A stretch of DNA of 64,000 nt from Meghimatium bilineatum (Eukaryota > Mollusca > Gastropoda > Stylommatophora > Philomycidae): the NCBI GenBank assembly GCA_034231615.1, contig CM067318.1, positions 36,861,382 to 36,925,381 of the forward strand. The letters run 5' to 3'. Both the position numbers and the translations under genes were made by a program. The notes below the pieces were generated by a model that was not told the origin of the DNA, did no database searches, and was given only the letters and a program-made list of their open reading frames with translations. Below, in pieces: positions 1 to 10,838 of this stretch (its first letter is position 1; each line of letters begins with the position of its first letter).

Positions 1-611
1 GCTCGATTCTCTATCTATGCCCTGCATATATACCAAGATGTCAGTAGCATAGTATATAGTTTTCCCAGGACCTGCAATCTGTCATCTCATAATTTGAACT
101 GTATACACATTAAATAATACTGGGGACAGATGTGACCCTTGTGGTAGTCCCGGCCTATTACTGTTGGTGTTGATGACCAACGCCCACACAGGAACCACCT
201 GTCTCTGACAAATTACCGAAGCAATTCACTTGATAATAAAAGAACTTAGGCCTAAATAGGAGTTGCAACATAATGTTCATCAAGAAATCCAATGGCATTC
301 TGTTGTAACCATTTTTCATGTCTATTGCAGCCGCAACAGATAGCCAGAGGAAACTAGAGAAATAACTGTACGTCTCCATTCGTGCGTCAGAACTTTCGAA
401 CACGCCTTGTGTAATACGGCAACGATGATAATATGGGTGCAGCACTGCTGGCTCATTATAAGACACAAATGGATCAGAGAAACTTGGGAAATTACAATGA
501 AATACTGAAAACATCATAGACATGTGCTATACGCAAATTATGGAAAGGGATAATGCAATTACTCTGGAAGATATTAAAGTCGTACTGAAAAGATCAAGAA
601 ATTCAATGACT
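1..611 (-). mobile_element. LINE-A reverse transcriptase fragment, decayed
   Basis: Read on the minus strand, the fragment shows RT blocks in order: AAAIDMKNGYNRMPLDF (palm motif A), GLPQGSHLSPVLFNVYT (motif B) and YYATDILVYMQ (motif C, with YATD where YADD or FADD is usual). It carries stops and frameshifts and runs off the left edge. It continues into the inverted repeat at 612-867. Confidence 0.75.
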
Positions 612-867
612 CTTGCCAGGCTTGGGTAGTGGGATTAAGTACCTATAAAATTAAGTCTTCTACTGTGCCTTTTACTAGGCTCTTGTTGAACAACATTGCC
701 AGCCCTTAAGGTACTTGTCTGACCTGCCTCTGAGATCGTGGTTCTGATTCCGTCAGGTCCTGGTGTTGAGTACCTTAAGGGGCTGTTCAACAAGAGCCTA
801 GTAAAAGGCACAATAGAAAAGGACTTGATTGTATAGGTACTTAATCTCACTACCCAAGCCTGGCAAG
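612..867. repeat. Inverted repeat made of two opposed RT segments
   Basis: The left arm 612-715 and right arm 769-867 are near-identical in reverse complement, apart from a 10-nt indel and a few substitutions. The spacer is 53 bp (716-768). Both arms encode the same RT block (LFNKSLVKG followed by LPKPGK-like sequence), pointing outward. The spacer itself encodes TPGPDGIR on the minus strand, a normal upstream RT motif, so the minus-strand copy is the continuous one. Confidence 0.85.
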
Positions 868-1060
868 AATCATGCAAAGATACAGGGGTTCAGGTTCATA
901 ACCATACAGAATAAGTCCTGCAAGTTGTTAGAAAAAGTTGTTGCGTGGAAATTGTTCTTACACCTAGAGGGGAATAACAGACTGTCCACAACCTTTGGAG
1001 GCTATCGTTCAGGTAAGCAGACTTGGCACACCGTCGCCTCGACTATAGTCCCATGAAAAG
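773..1060 (+). mobile_element. LINE reverse transcriptase finger-domain fragment
   Basis: On the plus strand it reads YLISLPKPGKNHAKIQ, GFRFITIQN and SCKLLEKVVAWKL, which match RT blocks before the palm. It is cut off after YRSGKQTW. It forms the right arm of the inverted repeat and extends past it. Confidence 0.7.
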
Positions 1061-1404
1061 TATGAACTTGTATCGTTCATCTTACGTTTTGGTCAGGATG
1101 TGTTTCTCTAGCCCTTACCCATCCAAGAATTGTCCACCAGGAAGTGAAGGTTTCATTTTGGAGCTGTCCTTCTCCTAGACAGCTTGCCTACCAGGGTTAG
1201 CGAGCATCATCTGTCCGGAGTTTGAAGTCAGAGTTCCCCTCTCCTAGGATAATTTTTTTGCCAGGTATTCATTATCCTTCATCTGTGGTCGATTTGTTGT
1301 GCTCTAAGTCACCTCCCACTCAAGGATCGTGATTTAAGAGTATTTCTCTTTGTTGTTCCAGTATTCATAATTCCACAGTACCCTACCCAACCCACCTAAC
1401 CCCT
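1061..1404. other. No recognised feature
   Basis: This is non-coding sequence between a LINE fragment and a dispersed repeat, with pyrimidine-rich stretches. I see no coding motif. Confidence 0.4.
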
Positions 1405-1565
1405 ATCCATACATTCACACCCTCCCCGGCACGTTCCTGGTGTGGTGTCAGTGACCCCATATGACACATGAGCTTATAGCAACTCACACTCATTTAATTC
1501 TGCCCGTCGCTGGACACATGGGGAATTTCAGTGGGGATATCAGCGCTCTCAATTGTCCCAATTTT
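1405..1565 (+). repeat. Dispersed repeat, copy 1 (pair with 50740-50885)
   Basis: It shares ordered blocks with 50740-50885: CCCCGGCACG, ATGAGCTTATAGC and TCAGTGGGGATATCAG, in the same orientation and spacing. The type is unknown. Confidence 0.65.
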
Positions 1566-2703
1566 TTACTAGAAGTCACCTGAAGTTGCTTTAAATAGTA
1601 TAAATAGTTGTTCACATAGCAGCTCGTAAAAACATGGTTTTAGCATGTGTTACAAAGAGTTAAGTTGTGTTATTGCATTACTAGATTCTTTCGGATCCCG
1701 TCTGGACTCGTTGTCCCGTTTGGACGAAATTTATTGGGTTGCATACACTGATATACCTCTCATTGCCAATGTGCTTGCCAATTCGGAAACAAAAGCGAAA
1801 ACAGTCCATAATCAATATTTTATGAATGAATAAATGCGAATGTCGCGGTGAAAGGGTGGATCGCCATCTACGTTGACGAAAACTATTTCATTATAACGAC
1901 ATTGATCAGATTGACAATCGTACTTCACAATAACATGTATATATAAAATGGCGTCTGTTTGGAGTTGTGCAGTGGAAATTTCCGTCTCGACACCAATCGT
2001 TTTGATTGGATGTCGCACGGAGTTCCATGTGTAACTGCGCTATTTATAGAGTTCCGGAGACTGACGGAACACGGCTATTATATTATAGATTAATTATTAG
2101 CTTAGTAAAGTATTTTAAAAATTGTCCACACATTGTTAAAATGAGAACCTACATGCACCATACAGATCAGGAGACATTTAATATAGAGACAGTGGTGTCA
2201 GGTGTTATTGCTGTGGTGAACATCACTCTGGTGGACTAATTTCTGAGGGGGGGGGGGGGAACCCACAAAACCCAATTGATTATTGTTATTCTTCGCTGAT
2301 TGTACGGTTACCAATGACGTACCCATGTCTTATGTCCTGTATTTGTCCCAAAGTCATCTTCTGGTGGAACTAGGCAACATGAAAGCATATGCTTTCAATT
2401 GTGAATAACTGAGATAATGTATTATTGAATAATGAGTTGAAACTGTTTACCCTCCTGAATACGACTTTTTACACTGTACTTGTGCAAAATGGTTTAAAGA
2501 TGACGGGAGGTAACAGTGTCATTGTGTTCACGAAAGATTCAAAATGAAATTCGTGTGTATATTTCACACGGCAGTATATTTCTAAGGAAATGAAGAGGAA
2601 AGTAAGAGTGTGTGATATAAATGATAAGACACTCTAGCTAGACGAATGTTATTAGAACTAAAAGCGATAAAAAAAAATGTCCTGATGTAACAACGGAGTC
2701 ATT
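1566..2703. other. No supported gene; short open stretches and a poly-G run
   Basis: The open stretch 1645-1833 has no recognisable domain. A run of about 12 G lies near 2249. No splice-consistent exon or transposon motif was seen. Confidence 0.4.
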
Positions 2704-3375
2704 GAAAAACATCCCCACTACGACTGGATAGAACACATGCAGTACGAAAAACATCCCCACTACGACTGGATAGAACACATGCAGTGCGAAAAACATCCCC
2801 ACTACGACTGGATAGAACACATGCAGTGCGAAAAACATCCCCACTACGACTGGATAGAACACATGCAGTGCGAAAAACATCCCCACTACGACTGGATAGA
2901 ACACATGCAGTGCGAAAAACATCCCCACTACGACTGGATAGAACACATGCAGTGCGAAAAACATCCCCACTACGACTGGATAGAACACATGCAGTGCGAA
3001 AAACATCCCCACTACGACTGGATAGAACACATGCAGTACGAAAAACATCCCCACTACGACTGGATAGAACACATGCAGTGCGAAAAACATCCCCACTACG
3101 ACTGGATAGAACACATGCAGTGCGAAAAACATCCCCACTACGACTGGATAGAACACATGCAGTGCGAAAAACATCCCCACTACGACTGGATAGAACACAT
3201 GCAGTGCGAAAAACATCCCCACTACGACTGGATAGAACACATGCAGTGCGAAAAACATCCCCACTACGACTGGATAGAACACATGCAGTGCGAAAAACAT
3301 CCCCACTACGACTGGATAGAACACATGCAGTACGAAAAACATCCCCACTACGACTGGATAGAACACATGCAGTAC
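2704..3375. repeat. 42-bp tandem satellite, 16 copies
   Basis: Sixteen near-perfect 42-bp units start at 2704; unit 2 starts at 2746 and the array ends at 3375. The only recurrent difference is A or G at the fortieth base of the unit. A occurs in units 1, 8, 15 and 16 and G in the other units. Because 42 is divisible by three, long open frames appear on both strands (for example a MQCEKHPHYDWIEH repeat); these are not taken as genes. Confidence 0.97.
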
Positions 3376-3439
3376 GAAAAAAGGATCTATCCAAGAAATG
3401 GAGTTGAAACGACAGCGGTTTAACACAGCTACGTTGAAT

Positions 3440-4015
3440 GTGTACGGTCTAGAAGACAATGTAACAGCACTGATTAGTTGTGTGGAGAAAAGCAATTGAA
3501 TGTTATCAAAACATCACCTTTGTAGATCAAGATACGGCTTTTGACAGATTTGACACGGACAAATTGTGGCTGATACTAGAAGATTACGGAATGCATGGTC
3601 AACTACTAGACAACATAAGAGCACTACTCACGAAGTATAATAAGAATAAACGAAGAACTCGCAGAACCCTTCGAAACAACAACGGGAGTAATACAGGGAT
3701 GTACTATCACCACTGCCGTTTGTTACGTACATGGACAAGATTGCGAAAGAGGCAGAAACAAAAAGCGAACACACCTTAGAAACATCAACAGACCTATGTA
3801 ACTCTCCACACGATCTACTCTTCGCAGATGATCACGGTCTAATACACGAAACTGAAGACGAACAACAAAGACATACACATTAACTATAGACAGCGTGCGA
3901 GGCATACCATATCAGATTACAAACATCACAAACAGAAACTATGACAATATGCAGAGCAAAAGAACAGCTAAATATGTATATTAACGACACAAAACTGAAT
4001 CAAAATTTTAATATA
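3440..4015 (+). mobile_element. LINE-C type RT palm fragment
   Basis: The plus strand reads AFDRFDTDKLWLILEDYG then QLLDNIRALLTKY (motif A region) and, after a frameshift, TTGVIQGCTITTAV (motif B region). It is interrupted by stops. The 42-bp satellite lies directly upstream. Confidence 0.7.
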
Positions 4016-4059
4016 TAAGAAGCATTTTTACAGAAGACGGGGGATGCAAGAAGTACCGC

Positions 4060-4330
4060 ATTGCTCTCGTCGGTTAGCAGATAACAAAGATCCTAAAAGT
4101 ACCTCCCCGTAGTGCACCTTGGAAACAGAAATACAGCTGCTCGTGCTGATTCTGGCTAAAACTTTTGGGAATCGTGTCCGTAAATGTGGAGGTAGCAGAT
4201 GGAAAGAGATTTGACTGCAACATGGCAGGCGATATCTGTGATACACATGAAGCGCCAACACATGAAGCAGCACTGTCAACACACAGTGAAACATTGTTCG
4301 GTGGAAGCATTGGAGGGGGGGGGGGTAATG
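4060..4330 (+). repeat. Repeat D, copy 1
   Basis: It shares AGATCCTAAAAGTACCTCC, then GGAAACAGAAATACAG and CAGAATCAGC-like blocks, with a copy at 28980-29060 (same orientation, partial) and one at 37540-37750 (inverted). It lies just before a LINE-A C-terminus both here and at 37.8 kb, so it may be part of, or a guest in, that element. Confidence 0.6.
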
Positions 4331-4559
4331 CAGATGTTACGAAGTAGGCAGAGGTTATGAGAAATATTAAGAATCTGTGCATCAGCCACGAGAAGGATAG
4401 TATAATGAGTAGATTGAGAGAGAAACACAACGCTAGAGGGCAGCATCATCTGCAAAGAGAACGGAAAACGTAGACATTTTGAACGCCCTACGGGAAAACG
4501 TACGAGCAAATGACTGTATAAGTGACGACGACTCTTGTTCCATGACTAGAATAAAGGAA

Positions 4560-4745
4560 TTTGGTTTGAAATGTGGTGTCGCTAGAAAGGAGCGGTTTCG
4601 TGGGCAAGAAAGAATGATGTGATGGTCAATCAACTGCGTACTGGGACCGTCAGTCAACGTATAATGGCGACTACACTCAAGAAGAGATCTCAGCACCTAT
4701 GGACTTGTCCGGAGTGCAGTAACGATGATCCAACGACTAACTAAC
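4560..4745 (+). mobile_element. LINE-A C-terminal fragment
   Basis: The plus strand reads VNQLRTGTVSQRIMA, LKKRSQHLWTCPECS and then NDDPTTN with a stop. It is homologous to 37865-38001 and, more weakly, to the minus-strand end at 38321. The CPxC pair just before the terminus is the family signature. Confidence 0.7.
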
Positions 4746-5089
4746 TAACCCAACTCTCATCGCATCATCTTGAATGCACTATCTAGCGCAACCTGTAAGA
4801 AATATGCATCACAATACATACACAAAGGACACAGGACTACGCAACGCTCTTGGCTGGCTAGATTTGTCTGTGTATGAACTTAACAGATGGTTCTGGTTTG
4901 CACGAGATAACAATGTGCGTATTGCATATTGGCGTACCAATGACTATAAACAGTCTGTAAGGCAAAGTAACAACCACCCTCCCCCCCTTCTTGTACAACA
5001 GATGAAATGGCTTTCACTAGGTCAGCGATACCTCTAAGACCAAGTACGACATACCCTGGTACACAAGGCGACCACACGAAAGTTAATAA

Positions 5090-5505
5090 ACACCATCTTT
5101 ATTTCAACGTTATTTTAAGTGTCAGACATGGGCCCTGACAAAAACACTTGAGAAAGATTACAACATGCGAGATGAAATGCCTGAGAAATGCTATAATCGA
5201 CACCAAAAGAGACTGAATGAGAAAGGAAGACATCAGAGAGATAGTAAAGACGATATCATACAAATAATATACTGAGAGAAAACAGATCAACTGGTTCAGA
5301 CACCTTATACGAATGGAACCATCACAAACAGCCATCTAATCGTACGTAAAACAGAAAGAACGACTACAAGACAAGAGGAAGACCAAAAATAAGATGGGAA
5401 GATTTAACAAGAGAAATTGTTAAGAACCACGGCAAGCGTAAAATAGATAGCCAAAGACAGAAAACATCAATTCCCCACGACATTTGTGGAAAAAACAATA
5501 GATAT
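5090..5505 (+). mobile_element. LINE-C C-terminal fragment
   Basis: The frames on the plus strand give QINWFRHLIRMEPSQ, then RLQDKRKTKNKMGRF. These resemble the WFGHLxRM and RGRPxxRW tail that follows the RT domain in RTE-like LINEs. Several stops interrupt it. It ends tail-to-tail with the minus fragment beside it. Confidence 0.55.
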
Positions 5506-5640
5506 ATAGTCATCGTCATGTGACGTAGGGGCCTATTCTTTCCAGAACGTTGTCTTCCCAATGAACTCTCGGTACCCCTCTCTGCCTTTGGTGATTGAAT
5601 TTTCCGACGATGTATTCATGTTAAGATAGATAGGATAGAC
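5506..5640 (-). mobile_element. LINE-C 3' end fragment
   Basis: The minus strand encodes FIGKTTFWKE-like sequence, matching the end of the larger LINE-C copy at 7379-7560 (blocks CCAGAACGTTGTCTTCCCAA and GATGTATTCATGTTA). Its orientation is opposite to the fragment on its left. Confidence 0.6.
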
Positions 5641-6729
5641 ATGGGCAAAAATTCACATTTTAATTTGTGATGCATTTCAATACATTTTTGTAAGTTCATA
5701 CAATATTTGTTTATTTTTAGTCTGTTCTTACTTAGAGGAATAGATGAACTATCAAATGTGCACCCAGAAAAATGATATCTTGAAAGGTAGAGTAGGCATA
5801 CATGAAAACGTGAAAATTGAGACTTTAAGCCCATATCCTATTTCCTTTCCATGTACTGAGATGTCGGTTAAAAACATCTCAATGCACACAAATAATTTAA
5901 TAAGTTTGTGTTGTTTCCGTTTCTTGACAAAGGTCCTGTTTGGGCAGCAACGTGGAAAATGTCCTTATTATTGTGTTTATCTTTTATTTGATTGTTAGTA
6001 TAGTGTAATGTTTACCGCTTGTTTTGTTACTACGGCACGTCCCACTTTGTCGGACATCCTATTAAAAATTGCTTATTTATTTTTATCATTACCTTTAAGA
6101 GATTAGTTTATAATCTTCCGATTTAAATTTGACAAATATAGACTCATCGCCACAAGTACTCATTCATAGCTTAGGTATCCATTCTAATATAGGATATAGG
6201 CGTTTATGAGTTTCCGCTGTATCCCCTTTATGGGCTATCAGATCAGCGTCAGATCTCCTTGATGGAGACGGCCTTGCATGCAGCATTAAAGGAAGAAGAG
6301 TTCTCTGGATTCTATTTTCTGTAAGAGATTTTTGTAATCTTTTGCATGGTCGGGTTCTGGCTTTGCATGCATTGTGTCTGTAAAGCATTGATTTTTGGGA
6401 GATGATATCTGACTATAGCTTGGTTGCGTGTGCAAACTATTTAATTAATCTATTCTCTCGTGTAATCCAGATCTCATCACTGTGTTTTTCTCTTGGCCTT
6501 TTTTTAGTTTTTACCATTTCTGATTGTATTTCTTACGAGGAGAATCTGCGTACTCGTGGCATTTCAGTCAAACTATATTTTCTATTGTAATCCATCTAAT
6601 GAATTCTGGTCTAATGAATTCTGTATCATTTCTGATTATATTTTTTTACTGTTACGCTGAGTATTCTGCGTAAATACGAGAATGACATTTCAGTCACGAA
6701 GAGTTTTCTTTTGCTGTTAATGTCGACGC
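5641..6729. other. No supported gene
   Basis: AT-rich sequence. The minus open stretch at 6164-6388 has no recognised domain. No repeat family was assigned. Confidence 0.4.
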
Positions 6730-6960
6730 TATTATCACAGTGGCGGAAGGATTATTGTTTTGCATAGGCTACTGCTATTTGGCATTCGTATATACATTTT
6801 TGTTTCGGAATATGACATCTGTTCTAATATCTGGTACGTTATGCGGTATCAATGTTGATTTCTTGGGTGTCTTTCCCCTTCTATTGATGTTTCCTAGGTA
6901 GTTGAAATCTTTAATAAGTTTAAATTGGCATACAATTGTATAGTGCTTTGTGCTTTCGGA
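6730..6960 (-). mobile_element. Possible LINE RT thumb remnant
   Basis: The minus strand gives FKLIKDFNYLG and then INRRGKDTQE-like residues, like the FxYLGxxIxxxG motif after the RT palm. It is short and frame-broken, so the call is tentative. Confidence 0.35.
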
Positions 6961-7142
6961 AACATGTTAATTATATTATCACAAATGCCAGCGAAGGTAT
7001 AGGCCTATTAGGCTTGAGAGTAATGACATTGGCTGACACTAAACACTAACATCTCAAAATATTATATGTGACTACATTGGCTAACACTAACATCTCGTAA
7101 ACTTATATGAGACTCTTGTTCTTCCTGTTGTTGAATATGCAC

Positions 7143-7378
7143 GCCGCCCGTGTGTTGCTGGGGACCGAAAGGGTAGCAAAGAATAGCAACACTATTGACC
7201 TTCTATGCATGATGTAAGAGACGACCGAATATGTTATGGGGTCAAATAGGCTGACCATCTCAAATAGGGCCATAATAACCCAGAAGTTATGCTGAAGTTC
7301 GATGTGTCAAGTTGACAGGCAAAGATATCGGGCACAGCTGTAAACCATGAAAATGCATTCTGTTCTCTAGACTGTGTC
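7143..7378 (+). mobile_element. SINE1 copy (diverged)
   Basis: It begins GCCGCCCGTGTGTTGC and keeps the ordered SINE1 blocks GCAAAGAATAGCAACACT, TGCTGAAGT..GATGTGTCA and GTAAACCATGA, up to TTCTGTTCTCTAGACT. The 3' tail is missing; LINE-C begins directly after it. Confidence 0.8.
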
Positions 7379-9150
7379 ATGTGGCATATTCCTTCCAGAA
7401 CGTTGTCTTCCCAATTAACTCTCTGAACCTCTCTCTGTCTTGTGCGATGTGGCTTGCATTTTCTAGCGATGTATTCATGTTATCTTTAATGTCGTCAGTC
7501 CATCGTCTTCTTGGTCTGCCCTTTCTCCTCTTCCAGGTACTCTTCCCTCCATTATTTGTCTTTCTAAACAGTTATATGACCAAACAGGCGTAGTTTTCTT
7601 TTTGTTATTGTGTTTAGTAACCAACACTCTGGAATATTCAATTTGTTTATAATATCTTAGTTTCTGATTTTATCCTTCCATGATATTCGAAGTATCTTCC
7701 TGTAGCATTTCAGCTCAAATGCGTTGATTCTCTTTGCCGCTGTTTTACTTAGAGTCCATGTTTCACAGCCGTATGTTGCAACCGGAAAAATAAAAGTTCG
7801 TAACATTAGCACTTTCGTTTCTATTTTGTTGTTTTTCCATATATTTTTCAGCCGTGTTATTTTGCAATATGCCATTGCCAATCTCTTCCATATTTCTGCC
7901 ATGCAGTCTCCTGCACTGTTGATGTTTGCTCCTAAGTATTCAAATTTATCCACACATTCTATCTCTGTATTGTCTATTCTAATTTTTGGTTGTTGTGTTG
8001 TTATATCTGTTGACATGATTTTTGTTTTCTGCGTGTTTAAATACAAGTGCTTCGCTGTATTTCTTTGTGTTCTTGATTAGTTGTTCCAATCCCTTTATAT
8101 TATTTGAAAGAAGCACTGTGTCGTCTGCGTAGCGTTGTTCCGGGATTAGGAATCAACCTATGTTTAAAGCGTGGTAGTCAGTGTTGTGTATGTCTTCTCT
8201 CACGTTCCTCATTATACTTTCAGCGTAGATGTTGAACAGGTATGGGGAGAGTGTGCATCCTTGCCTTACTCCATTCTTTACCTCAAACCACTCTGAGAGA
8301 TCGTCCTCTAACTTCACTGCAGCCTTTTGATCTTGGTAAAGTTCCTCTATTAGATGAATCAGATGTCTTGGGAAACTCATGCTGTTCATTATCTCCCATA
8401 GTTGCTGGGGTTGGACGCAGTCGAACGCTTTTGAGTAATCTATGAAACACATGTGCAGGTCAGTTGAAAATTCCCTACACTTTTCTATGATCAATCTCAT
8501 GTTAAGAATGTGATCTCTTGTTCCTCTGCCCGATCTGAAACCAGCCTGTGTTTCGTTTATCTCCATCTCTAATTTCTGTTTGATTCTCTGCATTATCATG
8601 TTTAGCATTATTTTACTTGCTTGACTTATAAGGGCTATAGTTCGGTAGTTAGAGCAAATCTGAAGGTCGTTTTTTTGGGGGAGGGGTATATATAATGATT
8701 TTTTCCATTCATCCGGCCATGTGCCGCTTTCCCATATTTTGCAGCAGAGTTTGTGGTAAATCTTGATTTCGGCCTCGCCACCTACGTGTATCCTTTCTGT
8801 TGTTAAACCATCATTGTCTGGGGCTTTACCTTTCTATTGCGTATCTAACTTCTTCCTTTGTGGGTTCTGGCTCCTTTTCATATTCGTTTATTGTTCTGTT
8901 TTTGCTTTTTCTTGTGTCATTATACATCTCACTGCAGTATTCCATCCATCTATGTAAGATATGCTTCCCTTCTGTTAGTATATTTCCTTGTTTATCTTTC
9001 AGCACTTTTAATGATGGTTGAGGTTTGCTGTAAAAGGTTTGTCTCCGATGGTTGAGGTTTGTCTCTGGATTACATGATGTTAATCTACAGAAGTTTGAGA
9101 AGGAAAGCAGAATATAATGCCTGGACGGTTTTCCACCGACCGTGCACTTG
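7379..9150 (-). mobile_element. LINE-C (RTE-like) non-LTR retrotransposon, 5' truncated, broken
   Basis: Read from about 9150 leftward, the element has a pre-RT segment (ILTEGKHILHRWMEYCSEMY), RT blocks AGFRSGRGTRDHI, CFIDYSKAFDCVQ (motif A) and NGVRQGCTLSPYLFNIY (motif B), then KFEYLGANINSAGD and YGCETWTLSK in the thumb. The 3' end is GRPRRRWTDDIKDN-like and closes with FWKEYAT near 7378. The endonuclease domain is absent, and frameshifts separate the blocks near 7650, 8120 and 8650. The clade is inferred from motif style only. Confidence 0.85.
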
Positions 9151-9179
9151 TACTTTACATGCCAAATCATGTTCCTGTG

Positions 9180-9330
9180 TAAAAGCTAGGTTCCATGGCA
9201 TCTGCCGTTTGGGATTAAGATAACTTTTCATGCACTAGCTGCAGCAACAGTTAGGTGGGGTGTCCAGTTCCCTTCCTTGCTGTTTTTACCTCCCCTAACT
9301 CATGCGTCAGGTACTCATTTACAACTGAGA
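9180..9330 (+). repeat. Repeat X, copy 1 (pair with 14022-14145)
   Basis: It shares CCATGGCATCTGC, then GCAGCAAC and CTTCCTTGCTG with 14022-14145, in the same order and orientation. It may be a diverged SINE1 relative, because the 14.0-kb copy is preceded by the SINE1-like block TACCTTCCATGCATGTC. Confidence 0.6.
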
Positions 9331-9616
9331 CACTGGCTGTGTCATGCGAGAAACCGCAACCCGGGTTTTTGTTTGTCCAGGCGTGGTTTTGAACCAGGCA
9401 TGCTGTAACTGTGATCACAAACAAGCTCACTATGAATTAGGCTACTGCGTCCCTGGGTAAGTAATCACCGAAGGTAAACTATAATTATAACAATGAAGCA
9501 TTATAGTTTTGTTAACACACGAAGAAAGGAATTTCTGAAAAGGGGGAAGCATGCCAAACAAGGTTGACAACCACTTGTGTGGTACTTTACAGGAATAAGT
9601 GTCCTCATTTTTAATT

Positions 9617-9830
9617 AAACATCATCATCATCAAGTACCGTCTCTGAAACGAAGGTTGGCAGTAACAGACCTCCAACATCCCGTCTTGTTTTTGTGGTGC
9701 ACTCTGCTAGACTGTAACATATCCATCTTGTGGTGCTACTCGCCCATTTATATCTCTGCCTACCTTTTGCTCCCCTCCCTTCGACTTTACCCTCAATTAA
9801 GGTATTAAACTCAATTATGGTATAGCTCTA
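9617..9830 (-). mobile_element. LINE-C 3' end fragment (copy F1)
   Basis: It matches 53797-53975 block by block (CATCATCATCAAGTA, ACCTCCAACATCC, GCACTCTGCTAGACTGTAA). The minus strand reads DMLQSSRVHHKNKTGCWR, parallel to [18 protein letters not shown] of the other copy. Confidence 0.6.
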
Positions 9831-10440
9831 TATGCAACAGGCCACATACCTAAAGACCTAACACCATCAATATTCATACCACTACCTAAGAATTCCAGAG
9901 GCGTGGACTGTACAGAATATAGAACAATAAGTCTAATGAGTCATTCAACTAAAATACTCCTCAAGATAATACATGAAAGAATTAAGAACAAGATAGACAC
10001 ATAAGTCGGTGAAGAACAATTCCGTTTTAGGAAAAACAAAGGAGTCAGAGAAGCTATACTGAGTATCCGACTAGTGATAACAAATGTATAGTAAAAAAGT
10101 ATCTATATTTGCTTCATAGACTACAGCAAGGACTTTGACAATGTTCTAACGAAAAATTAATCAAATGTCTTCAAGAAATAGGCATAGATAAAAAAAGACA
10201 TCAGACTGATTATATATATATATATTGGGAACAAACTGTATCAATAAGGTGTGAAAACAGCTACTCTCCCACTCACCATACATAGAAATGTATGGTACAT
10301 ACATACGTTCGGTACTCACCATACATAGAAATAAGAAGAGGGGTAAGGCAAGCATGCAATCACCAAGCCTATTTAATATCTACACAGAGAATATCTTTAA
10401 AAATATAGAAGAAATACCATATTTCCGTTAGATACATATC
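9831..10440 (+). mobile_element. LINE RT fragment, plus strand
   Basis: Across frames the plus strand gives IPLPKNSRGVDCTEYRTI, SHSTKILLKIIHERIKNK, EEQFRFRKNKGVREAIL and CFIDYSKDFDNV, all RT finger and palm blocks, then a degraded RRGVRQA motif B. Stops and frameshifts are frequent. An (AT)n stretch lies at about 10210. Confidence 0.7.
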
Positions 10441-10684
10441 TGGGTTGTGATAATTTACATTCGTCATCTTTTGATGTTTTGTTTCATAGTGTATCTTATT
10501 AAAGACGTTTTAGTTGAATCGTTGAATATGTTTTGTGTATTGTAATTTGTATGTTTTCTTGTGTGCACATCATTACCCACTTGTTTTATTGATAGTCCGT
10601 CGTGTCTTAGTGAAACTATTATAAAAACCTGTGTTTTACGTACAACTGCTGTTACATTTCACGCAGTTACCTTATATTGATTGT
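10441..10684. other. No recognised feature
   Basis: T-rich spacer sequence without coding motif. Confidence 0.3.
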
Positions 10685-10838
10685 GGTAAAGTCAAAGGGA
10701 AGCAAGCAAGAGATAAGCAGTGATACAAGTGGGAGAGTATCATCACACGATGGACAGGTTAGTCTAGCAGAGTGCACCATCAAGACCAGGGATGTTGGAG
10801 ATCCGTTGCAGACGGCACTTGATGATCATGGTATTCAA
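10685..10838 (+). mobile_element. LINE-C 3' end fragment (copy F2), inverted next to its own element
   Basis: Its reverse complement matches the plus strand of 9617-9805 and 53797-53975. The plus strand reads SGRVSSHDGQVSLAECT. The LINE-C remnant immediately to its right (10840-12480) lies on the minus strand, so the 3' end is flipped relative to the body. Confidence 0.6.

Noticed and set aside
2638..3495. Long open frames of 200-285 codons on both strands across the 42-bp array
   Set aside because: They arise because the unit length is a multiple of three and lacks stops; frames on both strands are open and none has a domain or gene context.
4165..4347. Open stretch of 60 codons starting MGIVSVNVEVADG
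   Set aside because: It lies within repeat D, which recurs in the opposite orientation elsewhere without this frame.
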